From Candidatus Woesearchaeota archaeon (GTDB taxonomy: Archaea; Nanobdellota; Nanobdellia; Woesearchaeales; JAAOYA01): a stretch of 50,811 nt of DNA. Positions 1 to 9,971 of the stretch are shown here, piece by piece. A program made the translations under genes and the position numbers. The first letter of the stretch is position 1, and the number at the start of each line of letters is the position of its first letter. The stretch spans positions 1 to 50,811 of the forward strand of contig JAAOYA010000001.1 in the NCBI GenBank assembly GCA_018221105.1, read 5' to 3'. Below the pieces are notes generated by a model, which made no database searches, had not been told where the DNA came from, and saw only the letters and a list, made by a program, of their open reading frames with translations.

Positions 1-3000
1 ATTGGCGGTGAAGTAGACCCTACTGCTTGTTGTACTGATGATACTGGTGAGAACAAGGAATTAGAGGTTTCTGGCACTGACGCCCCTGCACTTTTTGATG
101 ATGGTACTGACGCCTGTTGTAATCTTGCTACTGATTGTATTGAAGCAGGAACTTGTTATTCAACAACTGTTACTTTTGGAAGTTTTCCAAACGAAGGCTA
201 TTGTAATGCTGGAACTTGGCAAGGAGGTGACGCTGGTTCAACACAATGCAGTGCAGTTGGAGGGTTTTGGAATATTGGCGGAGAAGTTGACCCAACACTT
301 TGTTGTGAAGATGATACTGGAGAAAACCGTGATATTGAAACGCAGGGTAGTGATGCTCCTGCTTTGTTTGATGATGGTACTGACGCTTGCTGTAATCTTG
401 CTACTGATTGTATTGAAGCAGGAACTTGTTATTCTACAACTGTTACTTTTGGAAGTTTTCCAAACGAAGGCTATTGTAATGCTGGAACTTGGCTTGGTGG
501 AGACGCCAGCCAAACAGCTTGTGATGCAATAATAGGAAGCAGCGGACAATGGAATATTGGCGGTGAAGTAGACCCAACACTTTGCTGTGAAGATGACAGT
601 GGAGAATACTTCAAGCAAAACGCCACATATGGAACTGACGCTTGCTGTGATCAACCAACTGATGAAGTGGATGCTAGCGGCAATTGTGATGGTGGAACAT
701 TACTCATATTAGGTGTTGGCACAAACCTTGCAAACGTCACAGTAAACGATCCAGTATTATTATGGGCTAATTATTCAGATGTAGAATTATTAGCAGAAAT
801 AACAGGAGCTACAGTAATAATAAACATAACATACCTTGCTACGTTGCCAGTAGTAACAGAAGCAGTAATGAACTACAATGCTACAAGCGAGCGCTACGAA
901 TACACTTTTAACCCTCAAAATCTTGGATTGTATGAGTTTACAGTAAAAGCTAACAAAACAGGTTATTCAACAAGGATTGAAACATTGCAGTTTTCTATCA
1001 CTACAGGACAATTGCAAGGTTATTTGAGCGCTTCACCACAAGTAGTAAAAAATGGTGATGCGATAAACTTCAGCTATATTGCATACAAAGCAAACTATAC
1101 GGTGCTTTTGAACACTTCAACAGTCAGCAACGAACTGCTGCCGATGGGCGACATGAACCAAGACGGCATTTACACTGCAAGTACAACAGTAAACAATAAT
1201 GGTGACGAGATAGTAACAGTGGTTGCTACAGTTTACTTCGAGTTAGACACTTGGACTGTTAGCACAACAGTAATCGTTGACAACACCCCTCCAGAAACAG
1301 CCGTTGTATTAATAGATGATGATAATTCAATAACTTATAATCAATTTGTAGAATTAAAATTAAATTATAGTGATACTAATGGTATTAGCGCTTGTCGTTA
1401 CGCAAACAATCTAACAGTTCTAAGCAATACTTTATTCGAAGATTGCACGCCAGTAAAAACGTGGAAGTTAACAGATGGTATTGGAGCAAAAACACTCTTT
1501 TTTGAAGTAAAAGACAACGCTGGAAATACTATAGTAGTAAACGATACCATACTTTATGACAGAGTGGAAGAAGCATTACTGATTATTAGACCAGAACCAG
1601 ATGCTAATCTTAAGGAGACTTACAATGTTGAAATTGTCGCTCCAAGTGACACTACAAAAGTAAGAACAGAATTAATCAATTCTAGTGGCACAGTTGTCAC
1701 AATCAATGATGTTGACTTGTCTGACGGTTGGAACGCAACAATTAACACACTGCTTTACAATGATGGATTGTACAATTTAACAGTCACAAGTTATAGCACG
1801 ATATTATACCTTTTAGAGACTCAGACAGCGCAGCGAACAATCCCAATAAACATTGTTAATTGGGTAACTCTTAGCCAAGCACCACTAGCAGTAGTAGATG
1901 ATGGCAATTACACAAACACTAACACAAGTTTGCACTTTAGCTGGTATAACGCTACATCAAGAACACAAGTAACTTACGAGTATCGATTATGGAATTCAAC
2001 AATTGAGAATCTTACAGGATGGATTATTGCTTGGCAGGATACTGAAGCTAATGTTGCGGGAAGTTACGTTGAAGGCACACAATATATTTTAGAGGTTCGA
2101 TACAGTGACATTTACTACAATTATGTAAACAGCAGTTTTAGTGATGGAATTTATGTTGATGCTACTGCTCCAATAACTTATGCGATAGATAGCACAACTC
2201 ACGTAAACTTAACTTGGGATAGTGATACCACAGGTTTTTTCAATTTCTCAGGCTTTGATGAAACAAGTTTTGCAGGTTTTAGTTACGCTTTCACAGATAA
2301 TGGCATTGCAACTCCTGACAGTATTATGGATGAAGGAATAAATTTCACAATAACTAATCTTGCTGATGGAACACACTATTTATTCGTACGCTCAATAGAC
2401 GAAGCTGGCAATGCTGGTAACGTGCAAAACTTTACAGTTATGGTTGATTCTACAAAACCGTCAACTCCTCAAATGATTCAAGGTAATGCAAGCGGTAGCA
2501 CAAGCGTTACATTCAATTGGACAGAGTCAGTTGACTCTCAATCAGGTGTTGATAATTATTACTTGCAAATAGCTAGTGATCAAAACTTTACAACAATCAT
2601 AGAACAGGGCTGGGTAGGCAATACTTTAGGCAACACTACAAGTTTAGCACAAGGAACTTATTTTGCGAGAGTCAAAAGTCGCAACCGTGCTGGAGTTGAG
2701 AGTTATTGGTCTAGTGACGCGCCACAAGATGTTGACACGACAAACCCTAGTATATTGTTTAACAAGCCTGTTGGAACTGTTAAAAGTGCTACTCCTGTGA
2801 TAGTAGTAATGACTGATGAATGGGCTTATTGTACCTACACTATAAGCGGGCAAACTTATCCTTTCAGATTCACAAACAGCACATATCACGAAGTACAAGT
2901 AAGTGGCAGTGGAGTGGTAAACTATGATGTTGACTGTTATGACAAAGTTAACCGCCAGGCAAGCACAAGTGACGCTTTCACAGTTGACACTGCCTCACAA

Positions 3001-3699
3001 CCTGACGGCCTAACATTAAGCATTAATGACCCGTTTTACATTGGGGAAATCATTGACGTTGACGTTAACGTAACTGATGGCGGAACAAGAATTGGAGATA
3101 TTAACCCGTTAGACTTTAGCTTGTCAATTGATAACTCGCAAGTTTTAGACTTTGCAGTGGTAGACAATGGTAACGGAATATACACTTTAAGCTTTAACAG
3201 TCCTCAAACACCAAAAACTTATTCTATTGAAATAATAGTCTTAGGTTATAGTATAAATGACTCCATGAGTGTGACGCCAATATATTTGACAACACAATAC
3301 GATGCTGCAAGTCCAGCAACACAAAACAAACTAGCATACGTCAAAACCAGTAATTATACAATAGGCGTTGGCAGTGACGCTACAACAACAAACATTGATA
3401 GTGCAACATTAAAAGTGGAGGGTGATAGTCTAGGAAACAATTACATTTTTTTAACACCGCCAAACGCTAACGTCAGACGTCATGACGCTAGACTTGAAGA
3501 AAAAACTTTTTTAGAACTCTCAAATCCACGCTTTGGAACTGCCAGCACTGACGAATATGTTGTGCAAACAATGTTAGATTATGAAAATATAATCCTTAGC
3601 GGCAACCAAAAAGTTGGCAGTGGCTTTTACTCTATTGTAATAACTAATAATGGGTTGACTAGTGATGGCAAAGTCAACATCACAATTAGTATAATATGA
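1..3699 (+). CDS. Giant Cys-rich, Ig/Fn3-like surface protein (5' end outside window)
   Basis: The reading frame is open from base 1, so the N-terminus lies outside the window; the first ATG, at 364, is internal. The first ~200 residues are tandem ~91-94 residue repeats with paired cysteines (IGGEVDPTxCC at bases 1, 274 and 556). After that come Thr/Asn-rich beta-sandwich domains, one of them clearly Fn3-like (about bases 2450-2750), with many N-x-S/T sequons. No C-terminal membrane anchor is visible, since it ends in an ordinary beta-rich stretch. Its stop overlaps the start of the first pilin-like gene (ATGA), so it is translationally coupled to the pilus-like operon. I infer an extracellular adhesin or pilus-associated protein; the exact family is not recognised. 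Confidence 0.85.
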   Translation: MGGEVDPTACCTDDTGENKELEVSGTDAPALFDDGTDACCNLATDCIEAGTCYSTTVTFGSFPNEGYCNAGTWQGGDAGSTQCSAVGGFWNIGGEVDPTLCCEDDTGENRDIETQGSDAPALFDDGTDACCNLATDCIEAGTCYSTTVTFGSFPNEGYCNAGTWLGGDASQTACDAIIGSSGQWNIGGEVDPTLCCEDDSGEYFKQNATYGTDACCDQPTDEVDASGNCDGGTLLILGVGTNLANVTVNDPVLLWANYSDVELLAEITGATVIINITYLATLPVVTEAVMNYNATSERYEYTFNPQNLGLYEFTVKANKTGYSTRIETLQFSITTGQLQGYLSASPQVVKNGDAINFSYIAYKANYTVLLNTSTVSNELLPMGDMNQDGIYTASTTVNNNGDEIVTVVATVYFELDTWTVSTTVIVDNTPPETAVVLIDDDNSITYNQFVELKLNYSDTNGISACRYANNLTVLSNTLFEDCTPVKTWKLTDGIGAKTLFFEVKDNAGNTIVVNDTILYDRVEEALLIIRPEPDANLKETYNVEIVAPSDTTKVRTELINSSGTVVTINDVDLSDGWNATINTLLYNDGLYNLTVTSYSTILYLLETQTAQRTIPINIVNWVTLSQAPLAVVDDGNYTNTNTSLHFSWYNATSRTQVTYEYRLWNSTIENLTGWIIAWQDTEANVAGSYVEGTQYILEVRYSDIYYNYVNSSFSDGIYVDATAPITYAIDSTTHVNLTWDSDTTGFFNFSGFDETSFAGFSYAFTDNGIATPDSIMDEGINFTITNLADGTHYLFVRSIDEAGNAGNVQNFTVMVDSTKPSTPQMIQGNASGSTSVTFNWTESVDSQSGVDNYYLQIASDQNFTTIIEQGWVGNTLGNTTSLAQGTYFARVKSRNRAGVESYWSSDAPQDVDTTNPSILFNKPVGTVKSATPVIVVMTDEWAYCTYTISGQTYPFRFTNSTYHEVQVSGSGVVNYDVDCYDKVNRQASTSDAFTVDTASQPDGLTLSINDPFYIGEIIDVDVNVTDGGTRIGDINPLDFSLSIDNSQVLDFAVVDNGNGIYTLSFNSPQTPKTYSIEIIVLGYSINDSMSVTPIYLTTQYDAASPATQNKLAYVKTSNYTIGVGSDATTTNIDSATLKVEGDSLGNNYIFLTPPNANVRRHDARLEEKTFLELSNPRFGTASTDEYVVQTMLDYENIILSGNQKVGSGFYSIVITNNGLTSDGKVNITISII
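94..493 (+). repeat. Tandem in-frame repeat in the surface protein
   Basis: A 127-bp segment at 94-220 recurs at 367-493 with only three mismatches. It lies inside a longer ~273-bp repeat that encodes the cysteine-pair motif. A third, partial copy begins near 553. Near-identity at the DNA level, including third codon positions, suggests a recent duplication or gene conversion. Confidence 0.9.
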
Positions 3700-4199
3700 A
3701 ATCAAAAAAGAGTCAATTATACATTTTTTCAGTTTTAGTGTTAACAATTGTTGCCGCGGCAGTAATCATAAGTTCAAGTAGGATAGCAAAACCGCAAAGT
3801 ACAAGTTCAAGCCTTGCAAACAATTACGCTCTTGAAAGCGTGCAAACAGTCAATAACGCATTGTACAACAATCAAAACCCTTGGAGTGCACTAAAAAACT
3901 TTAACAATGAATTTACTGTTTTTGCAAGCACAAAAAGCAGTGATTTTAAGAGCGTTCAAATACTAACTTATAATAACAGCATATACTTAAACAATAAATT
4001 ATCAAAAACTATCAGTGTTGTCGTCGGCAATCAAAGCGCAACATTAATAAGTGATCAAGAGCAAACATTTAACAATGCAAAAAACGTGCTAGTAAACTAT
4101 GAAAATAGTGCTTACTCGTTTAAAATTAATCGTCAAGTACAAGTTCACTCTTTGATGATTATAAACTCTCAAAACCAAAAAAGTGTATATTTGAGTTAA
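3696..4199 (+). CDS. Pilin-like / pseudopilin secreted protein
   Basis: This 167-residue protein has a short basic N-terminus (MKSKK) followed by one hydrophobic helix at about residues 8-26, then an Asn/Ser-rich beta domain. That is the shape of an archaeal pilin-like protein. It has no glycine at the expected peptidase cleavage site, so processing by an archaeal prepilin peptidase is uncertain. The start overlaps the preceding stop by 4 bases, and the next gene begins one base after its stop. Role as a minor pilin is inferred from position next to the ATPase and platform genes. Confidence 0.7.
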   Translation: MKSKKSQLYIFSVLVLTIVAAAVIISSSRIAKPQSTSSSLANNYALESVQTVNNALYNNQNPWSALKNFNNEFTVFASTKSSDFKSVQILTYNNSIYLNNKLSKTISVVVGNQSATLISDQEQTFNNAKNVLVNYENSAYSFKINRQVQVHSLMIINSQNQKSVYLS

Positions 4200-4200
4200 A

Positions 4201-4662
4201 ATGAAATCAAAAAAAGCAGTAATGTTATGGATATCCTGGATTTTACTACTGGCCTTTGTTGTGACACTGAGTGTTTTCATGTATGATTGGATGACCAATT
4301 ACACGACTCGCACCACAACACAAATAACAGAGCACGTCTATGATACTGGCGAGTGCGAAAGTGTTTCAGTACATACTGTTAGCTTATGCCAAAACCTTAC
4401 AAGCAAAAAATTACAATTACAAGTACAAAACACTAACGTTCTAAAAATCGATCAGTTAATATTTCGAATGTATGACTATTATGACAACCCATTAGCAATA
4501 CAAAAAAACATTACTATTAGGCCGCAACAAACAGAAAACGTTAATGTGTTTTTGCAATCGCCAGTACAAAACTTTGAATTAATTCCTGCAGTGATAAAAG
4601 GGAAAAAATTACATGTTTGCGAAAACAAAGCAGTAGTGATTGACAGTATTGCAGAATGCTAA
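4201..4662 (+). CDS. Pilin-like / pseudopilin secreted protein
   Basis: The 153-residue product starts MKSKKAVMLW and has one hydrophobic helix at residues 7-27 followed by a beta-rich domain with three or four cysteines (CESVSVHTVSLC and a C-terminal pair). It shares the MKSKK start with the preceding gene and looks like its paralogue in layout. It lies one base after the preceding stop in the same operon. A minor pilin role is an inference from context. Confidence 0.7.
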   Translation: MKSKKAVMLWISWILLLAFVVTLSVFMYDWMTNYTTRTTTQITEHVYDTGECESVSVHTVSLCQNLTSKKLQLQVQNTNVLKIDQLIFRMYDYYDNPLAIQKNITIRPQQTENVNVFLQSPVQNFELIPAVIKGKKLHVCENKAVVIDSIAEC

Positions 4663-4722
4663 AAAAATTAGAAAACTTTAAAAAGTATTTTGCACAAAAT
4701 TAAGTTTAGAGGTGACCAAAAA

Positions 4723-5013
4723 GTGGTGAAAACTACTGGAGCACTAGTAGAATTAGAATTAGAAAAAAGTCGTTTGAACAGAGAAAAAAGCCTGCTAGTA
4801 TTAAACAAAGCAGTAACATTATACTTTGTGTTCTTATTTTTAGGAGTTCTAGGATTCGTAAATCATTATATTAACCAAGCACTTTTTAACACCGCAGTAA
4901 TACTAGGATTATTAGCTCTTATTACAGGAACTGTTCCTTATGTTAGAACAATGCACTTCGAAGAAAAAAATATCGAAGCATTAATAAACAAGTTAAAAAA
5001 TAAAAAAGTATAA
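4723..5013 (+). CDS. Small two-helix membrane protein
   Basis: About 96 residues with a charged N-terminal coiled segment (LELEKSRLNREK), two membrane helices (about residues 31-50 and 56-75) and a lysine-rich C-terminal tail. I chose GTG at 4723 because a good Shine-Dalgarno sequence, GAGGTGA at 4709-4715, sits 7 bases upstream; the next codon is also GTG. A TTG at 4690 would extend the protein but has no ribosome site. It lies inside the pilus-like operon; function is unknown. Confidence 0.65.
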   Translation: MVKTTGALVELELEKSRLNREKSLLVLNKAVTLYFVFLFLGVLGFVNHYINQALFNTAVILGLLALITGTVPYVRTMHFEEKNIEALINKLKNKKV

Positions 5014-5022
5014 GATATTAAA

Positions 5023-5517
5023 ATGAATAAAAAAGGGGTATCACCACTTATTGCAACTGTTTTACTGATAGCTTTTGCAGTAGCACTAGGCGCAATTGTC
5101 ATGAATTGGGGTAGAACTTATGTTGAAGAACAAACCGATAACGCGCAAGAATTAAGCGATCAAAAAACAACTTGTTCTTTTGATGTCAACATTAAAATTT
5201 TAGAAATATCAAACCAAAAAAAACTCTGTTATAACAGCACTGCGGGCACACTAGATTTAACAGTTGATAATCGCGGTCGCAAAACAATTGAAAGTTTTGA
5301 AGTGCTAGTATACAATTCAACTGAAGATATTGCTGTAGTGCAAGTCAACCAATCAATAAATATTGGCAGGCCCCTAAAACAAACAATCACTCACGGTCTT
5401 GGCGGAGACTTAGACTTTATACGTGTAACACCGCAAGTGCGATTAGTCACAAACGGCGCGTTAATTACTTGTACGGAATCTGAAATCAAAGACGATGATC
5501 TTTCACCATGCACCTAA
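5023..5517 (+). CDS. Archaeal type IV pilin
   Basis: The start MNKKGVSPLIATVLLIAFAV is a textbook archaeal class III signal peptide: a basic stretch, glycine before the predicted cleavage site, then the hydrophobic helix that builds the filament core. The rest is a ~130-residue beta-rich head with four or five cysteines. This is the best pilin candidate of the operon and probably the major subunit of the filament assembled by the downstream ATPase and platform proteins. Confidence 0.85.
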   Translation: MNKKGVSPLIATVLLIAFAVALGAIVMNWGRTYVEEQTDNAQELSDQKTTCSFDVNIKILEISNQKKLCYNSTAGTLDLTVDNRGRKTIESFEVLVYNSTEDIAVVQVNQSINIGRPLKQTITHGLGGDLDFIRVTPQVRLVTNGALITCTESEIKDDDLSPCT

Positions 5518-6220
5518 ATCGAAACTTGGTCAAATTTGGGTATCGGCAGTATTATATCTTCTAGTCACAGTAGTGATTATGATGCTTTTAGTGCAAACTG
5601 GAGTGCCACTTTTAGATAAGATGCGCGACAAAAGCATCAGCACAACAACAATTGATAGTGTGGCAACATTATCAGAGCACATCCAAGAAGTGGCAAGTGA
5701 AGGTGAGGGTAGTCGTCGAACAGTTTCTTTTGATGTTAAAAGAGGTCATTTAGCAGTACATGACGATCAAGTAGTTTGGAGTTTAGAGACTGAAGCGAAA
5801 ATTATTGAGCCGCGAAGCAAAATAGAGCTTGGAGACTTAATAATAGCATCAAATATTGACGCTAGCGCAACAGAATACTCTAACTCGTACATAATAGAGA
5901 ATGCTTACTTGCAAGTCAACATTTCAAAATATGGCAATGCAAGCAGTCAAGTCACCATTAACACTACTGATTTGGTAAACAATATTTATCATAAAAGTGT
6001 TGGAGCAAACGTTAGCGGAGGCTTTAATTTTTATTTGGGAGACTCGCAAAACAATGAAGGCTCAGGCTACACAGAACTATTAGAAGAAGGTTCACTGCTT
6101 GATAAAGCAGTAGTCATTGTACACTTAGACACGCCAGATTTCTATTATGATTTATACTTAATTCTGGACTCTTCAGCTGATTATTTAAGAACACAAGCTA
6201 AAAACATTCAAAGAAAATAA
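5495..6220 (+). CDS. Pilin-like secreted protein with class III signal
   Basis: 241 residues. The N-terminus carries KSKLGQIWVSAVLYLLV, a class III-like signal with glycine before Q-I and a long hydrophobic helix, followed by a large extracellular beta domain. The start at 5495 overlaps the end of the pilin gene by 23 bases, and no other ATG, GTG or TTG occurs before the signal sequence, so this start is forced. Larger than the pilin, it may be a tip or minor subunit; this is inference. Confidence 0.75.
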   Translation: MIFHHAPKSKLGQIWVSAVLYLLVTVVIMMLLVQTGVPLLDKMRDKSISTTTIDSVATLSEHIQEVASEGEGSRRTVSFDVKRGHLAVHDDQVVWSLETEAKIIEPRSKIELGDLIIASNIDASATEYSNSYIIENAYLQVNISKYGNASSQVTINTTDLVNNIYHKSVGANVSGGFNFYLGDSQNNEGSGYTELLEEGSLLDKAVVIVHLDTPDFYYDLYLILDSSADYLRTQAKNIQRK

Positions 6221-6224
6221 TAAG

Positions 6225-6234
6225 CTTTAAATAC
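6225..6234 (+). promoter_or_regulatory. TATA-like box upstream of the secretion ATPase
   Basis: CTTTAAATAC lies just after the preceding stop codon and ~83 bases before the ATPase start, so this part of the operon could be separately transcribed with a leader. The leader holds GGGAGGT at 6270-6276, too far from the ATG at 6317 to act as its ribosome site. Confidence 0.4.
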
Positions 6235-6316
6235 CCTTTAGTCGACTATAATAGTATTGCATGCAAAAAGGGAGGTAGCAACACGACATAGTAATGTCTA
6301 GACAAAAATAGTTAAT

Positions 6317-7918
6317 ATGCCGGCAGAACAAGATAGTAACAATATAGTGCCAGTAGCGCCTAGAACACCAGACAGTGATAAGTTCTACATTGACACAACG
6401 CCGCAAATAATTGACATACCGAAGTTTTCACGTAAAGAAGATGTTAACCTTCGCTACCCGTTGCTGCCCCCTTACGCTTACGCTAATATTTATTGGGACG
6501 CGCAAAATAATGAATTAATATATTATGTTGAAGAACCAATACTTACTGATACTGAAAAAGAAATATTAAACCTTGTAAAAACAGGCTTGGAAGAAATGCT
6601 TAACGTGAGTTTTGTGAGAGCAGCAAAAAGCAATCTAATTCTTGACTATTTAGAAAAAAACATTCGTTCAATACTGACAGAGCTTGGCACTAAACTATCA
6701 AAAGAATCTTATAATAAAATAATTTATTATGTTTACCGTGACAGTGTAGGATTAAACGAGATAGAACCACTATTAAAAGATTATTACATCGAAGACATTG
6801 AATGCAATGGAACAAACTTTCCACTCTACATAGTGCACAGAAAGTTTGAAAACATGCGCACAAACGTAATTTTTAAAGAAAGCCAAAGATTAACTGACTT
6901 TGTTGAAAAACTAGCACAAAAAAGCGGACGCTACGTGAGTTATGCCAAACCTCTACTTGATGGTACACTACCAGACGGTTCACGTGTTAACGCAACATAC
7001 ACCGATGATGTTACCACCCGAGGACCAACGTTTACTATTCGAAAATTCACAACTGACCCGTGGACTCCAATACACCTAATCAATTTTGGCACAGCAGACC
7101 CCTTCATGTTTGCATACTTATGGCTCGCAATAGAGCACAAGTTTAACATTGTAGTAATTGGCGAGACCTCAAGTGGAAAAACAACCTTTCTAAATAGCAT
7201 TGCAAACTTTATACCACCAGAAGCACGCATTTGTTCAATCGAAGACACTAGAGAATTAAACCTAGCACACATTAACTGGTTGCCAGCAGTGACAAGGGAA
7301 GGTTTTGGAATTCCAAACCTTGCAGGACAAAGCTACGGTGAAATAACACTATTCGACCTTTTAAAAGAAACATTCAGGCAAAACCCTGATTACGTGATTG
7401 TTGGAGAACTGCGAGGCGAAGAAACTTACGTGTTATTTCAGGGAATGGCCTCAGGACACCCCTCATTTGGAACTTTTCACGCTGGAAGTGTTCAAACACT
7501 AATAAAACGTTTAGAAACACCTCCAATAAACCTTTCACCATCACTTGTCGAAACACTTGATATTGTAGTAATAGTAACACACATAAAAATGCAGGATAAG
7601 GCAATGCGGCGAGTAAAAGAAATTGATGAAATATTAAAAGTCACAGAACAATTAGGAAAAGTTGATTTTAACAAATTATTTGCTTGGAACCCTATAAATG
7701 ACAGCTTTGAATATAATCAACAATCAGCAGTTCTTGACAGGATTGTAGCGCGCACAGGACTATCAATTAATGATTTGATGAGTGAATTACAAACTCGCGC
7801 GGCACTACTATCAAAACTTGCACAATCAAACATCACTGACTTTAAAGAAGTCTCACAAATCTTTAATACTTATTACAAAAATAAACAAGCTATACTAACA
7901 CAATACGGTCTACAATGA
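6317..7918 (+). CDS. Type II/IV secretion (VirB11/PilT/CpaF-like) ATPase
   Basis: The 533-residue protein is the motor of a type IV pilus or secretion machine. It has the family's Walker A (GETSSGKTT, about residue 281), an acidic Walker B region with VGELRGEE (about 361), and a His box (GHPSFGTFHAGS, about 380). The N-terminal domain resembles archaeal ArlI/TadA-type ATPases (IECNGTNFPLYIVHRKF). It is followed with a 4-base overlap by a small gene and then two platform genes, the usual ATPase-platform order. Archaellum versus adhesion pilus cannot be settled: other archaellum genes are not seen. Confidence 0.92.
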   Translation: MPAEQDSNNIVPVAPRTPDSDKFYIDTTPQIIDIPKFSRKEDVNLRYPLLPPYAYANIYWDAQNNELIYYVEEPILTDTEKEILNLVKTGLEEMLNVSFVRAAKSNLILDYLEKNIRSILTELGTKLSKESYNKIIYYVYRDSVGLNEIEPLLKDYYIEDIECNGTNFPLYIVHRKFENMRTNVIFKESQRLTDFVEKLAQKSGRYVSYAKPLLDGTLPDGSRVNATYTDDVTTRGPTFTIRKFTTDPWTPIHLINFGTADPFMFAYLWLAIEHKFNIVVIGETSSGKTTFLNSIANFIPPEARICSIEDTRELNLAHINWLPAVTREGFGIPNLAGQSYGEITLFDLLKETFRQNPDYVIVGELRGEETYVLFQGMASGHPSFGTFHAGSVQTLIKRLETPPINLSPSLVETLDIVVIVTHIKMQDKAMRRVKEIDEILKVTEQLGKVDFNKLFAWNPINDSFEYNQQSAVLDRIVARTGLSINDLMSELQTRAALLSKLAQSNITDFKEVSQIFNTYYKNKQAILTQYGLQ

Positions 7919-8133
7919 AAGAATTAAAAACTATTGATTTGTTAGAGGCTAACACTCACAAACTAGTAATTCTAAAAGACTTATACGAAAAAACATCAGC
8001 ACAAAACACAACCGATCAGCTAATACTAGAAAAAAATAAGCTTAAAATGAAGTATGCAAAAGAGCAAATGCTAAAATTATTGATTGAAAATAACAAGTTA
8101 TTTGACAAGTTATTATTGCAAGAGGAACCATAA
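7915..8133 (+). CDS. Small coiled-coil protein in the pilus operon
   Basis: 72 residues, nearly all helical and charged (KNKLKMKYAKEQMLKLLIENNKLFDKLLLQEE), with no membrane segment. Its ATG overlaps the ATPase stop codon (ATGA), and its end carries the ribosome site of the next gene. Probably a cytoplasmic accessory of the ATPase or platform; the family is not recognised. Confidence 0.65.
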   Translation: MKELKTIDLLEANTHKLVILKDLYEKTSAQNTTDQLILEKNKLKMKYAKEQMLKLLIENNKLFDKLLLQEEP

Positions 8134-8134
8134 A

Positions 8135-9970
8135 ATGATAGTGCATGAGAACAGCGCGAAAATATTAGCACTACTTGATGAAGTCAGGCAACAATTAAAT
8201 TATAAAGCACAAGCAAAAAAAGATTTGGACGCTCTTTTTAAAAAATATCAATCTGGAAAACTCAATTATTTAGAGTATGAAACAACAGTCAAGAACAATT
8301 ATGAAAGCAGAACTCCCGCTGAAGTAATAGAATATTATAATGCTATAATCTATCAAACACTAAAATACGCACAACACTACAATGACGATATTTTCACTAA
8401 AGTATTTGAAGATATTGCTTACACAAAATTATCTATTAAACCAATTGAAAAACCAAAAGCTGTAGTGGCACCAGTGATTGAGCCAGAGCCCAAAAAGCAT
8501 AAAATAGTAAAAAAGTATGAAAAAGATGTCTTAACAGAACTTGACGGCCTAGAGGCTATTAAAGAGCAAGCAAAAACTCAAAAACCAAAACCAGCGACCG
8601 CTAAAACTTTTAAACTGCCAAAACTAACACTATCAAAAAGACCAATAGTTTTGCCAACAAGAAAACCTCAAAGGCCAACAGCTCAAATAACGCCCGCGCA
8701 GGCCCTAAAAGCTCAAAAGCCGCCAACGCCACGTCCACAGCCAACACAACCAATTAGCACTCAAAAACATAAATTATCTTTTAGTGAGCGCGTAAAAATG
8801 TTTTTTTCTCACAAAAAAATTCCAAAACCATTAAAGCCTGAAGCAACAATACAAAAAAAAAGGTTTTTTGCATCTATTAAGAATACTATTAGAATGCTTT
8901 TAACAGGCGGCAAAGAACTAATAACTGATCAAACAGCAGTATCGCACGCTGCTAAAGAACTAGAAAAATTACAGCATAAAGCGAAAATAGGAGCTTCTGA
9001 CAAACTAGCGGGAACACTACTAAGCCAAGAAGTAAAACGCATCAAAAGCATTATGGTAAAACGCTCTGACATGAAAATATACCAGCCAACACTTTTTGGA
9101 GAAATATCAAACTTACTAACCAGAAAAATAAGCTTTTATATGATTGACAGCATGCCAGAAGTTTTCAAAAGATTATACAATAATATGCGCTATGCTAACA
9201 TCAAAATTTTATCTAACACTTACGTCAACATGCTAGTACTAGTTTCTATAATGGCAGGATTTGTAACCTTTTTTATTGCTGGACTGTACAACTTTTTTAC
9301 AAAAAAAGCATTAGTGATGATACTATTTAACACATTTGCAATAACATTTTTATTCATACTACTTACTGGAGCATCATTTTTTTGGTATCCAATAATAAAA
9401 CTCAAAGACCGCAAAAAAAGCATCAACACAAACCTGCCATTTGTCATCACTCACATGGCAGCAGTAGCTAACAGCGGAGTGCCACCAGCAAAAATGTTCA
9501 GGCTAATAAGCGAAAGCCAAGAGTACGGTGAGATAAGCGTTGAAGTAGAAAAAATTGTTGAATACGTAGAATTATTCGGCTATGATATTGTAACAGCAGT
9601 GCGCTCTGTTGCAAGCACAACACCAAGCCCGGATTTTAGAGAATTTTTTGAGGGAATGGTATCAACAATTGAAAGTGGCGGAAACCTAAAAGATTACCTT
9701 GGACAAAAAGCAGACGAGACAATGCTAACCTACGAATTAGAAAGACAAAAATACAATGAAACAGTTGCAACATACTCCGACATTTACACTGGCATTTTGA
9801 TTGCAGCACCATTATTTTTCATTGCAGCACTATCATTAATTAGTTTGCTCGGAGGAACAGTAGCAGGCTTTGAAATAAACACTATAGTAGTGTTTGGAAC
9901 TTACTTGGCAGTACCACTGTTAAACATTTTATTCATAATATTTTTAGAGTTAACACAACCAGACGTATAA
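8135..9970 (+). CDS. Pilus/secretion platform protein with long basic N-terminal extension (TadC/ArlJ-like)
   Basis: 611 residues. The first ~300 are cytosolic, Lys/Pro/Gln-rich and partly disordered. The C-terminal half has four membrane helices and a T2SSF-type cytoplasmic loop (LPFVITHMAAVANSGVPPAKMF), as in the integral membrane platform of type II/IV filaments. I start at ATG 8135 because AAGAGG lies 10-15 bases upstream and the previous gene stops at 8133; an in-frame ATG at 8084 lies inside that gene. It should partner with the ATPase and the next platform protein. Confidence 0.88.
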   Translation: MIVHENSAKILALLDEVRQQLNYKAQAKKDLDALFKKYQSGKLNYLEYETTVKNNYESRTPAEVIEYYNAIIYQTLKYAQHYNDDIFTKVFEDIAYTKLSIKPIEKPKAVVAPVIEPEPKKHKIVKKYEKDVLTELDGLEAIKEQAKTQKPKPATAKTFKLPKLTLSKRPIVLPTRKPQRPTAQITPAQALKAQKPPTPRPQPTQPISTQKHKLSFSERVKMFFSHKKIPKPLKPEATIQKKRFFASIKNTIRMLLTGGKELITDQTAVSHAAKELEKLQHKAKIGASDKLAGTLLSQEVKRIKSIMVKRSDMKIYQPTLFGEISNLLTRKISFYMIDSMPEVFKRLYNNMRYANIKILSNTYVNMLVLVSIMAGFVTFFIAGLYNFFTKKALVMILFNTFAITFLFILLTGASFFWYPIIKLKDRKKSINTNLPFVITHMAAVANSGVPPAKMFRLISESQEYGEISVEVEKIVEYVELFGYDIVTAVRSVASTTPSPDFREFFEGMVSTIESGGNLKDYLGQKADETMLTYELERQKYNETVATYSDIYTGILIAAPLFFIAALSLISLLGGTVAGFEINTIVVFGTYLAVPLLNILFIIFLELTQPDV

Positions 9971-9971
9971 A

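Noticed and set aside
364-366. ATG at 364 as the start of the surface protein
   Set aside because: The frame is open to base 1 and the repeats continue upstream, so the gene begins outside the window.
6294-6311. Five-codon leader peptide before the ATPase
   Set aside because: The GGGAGGT site is ~17 bases from its ATG and no attenuation structure is visible; too weak to annotate.
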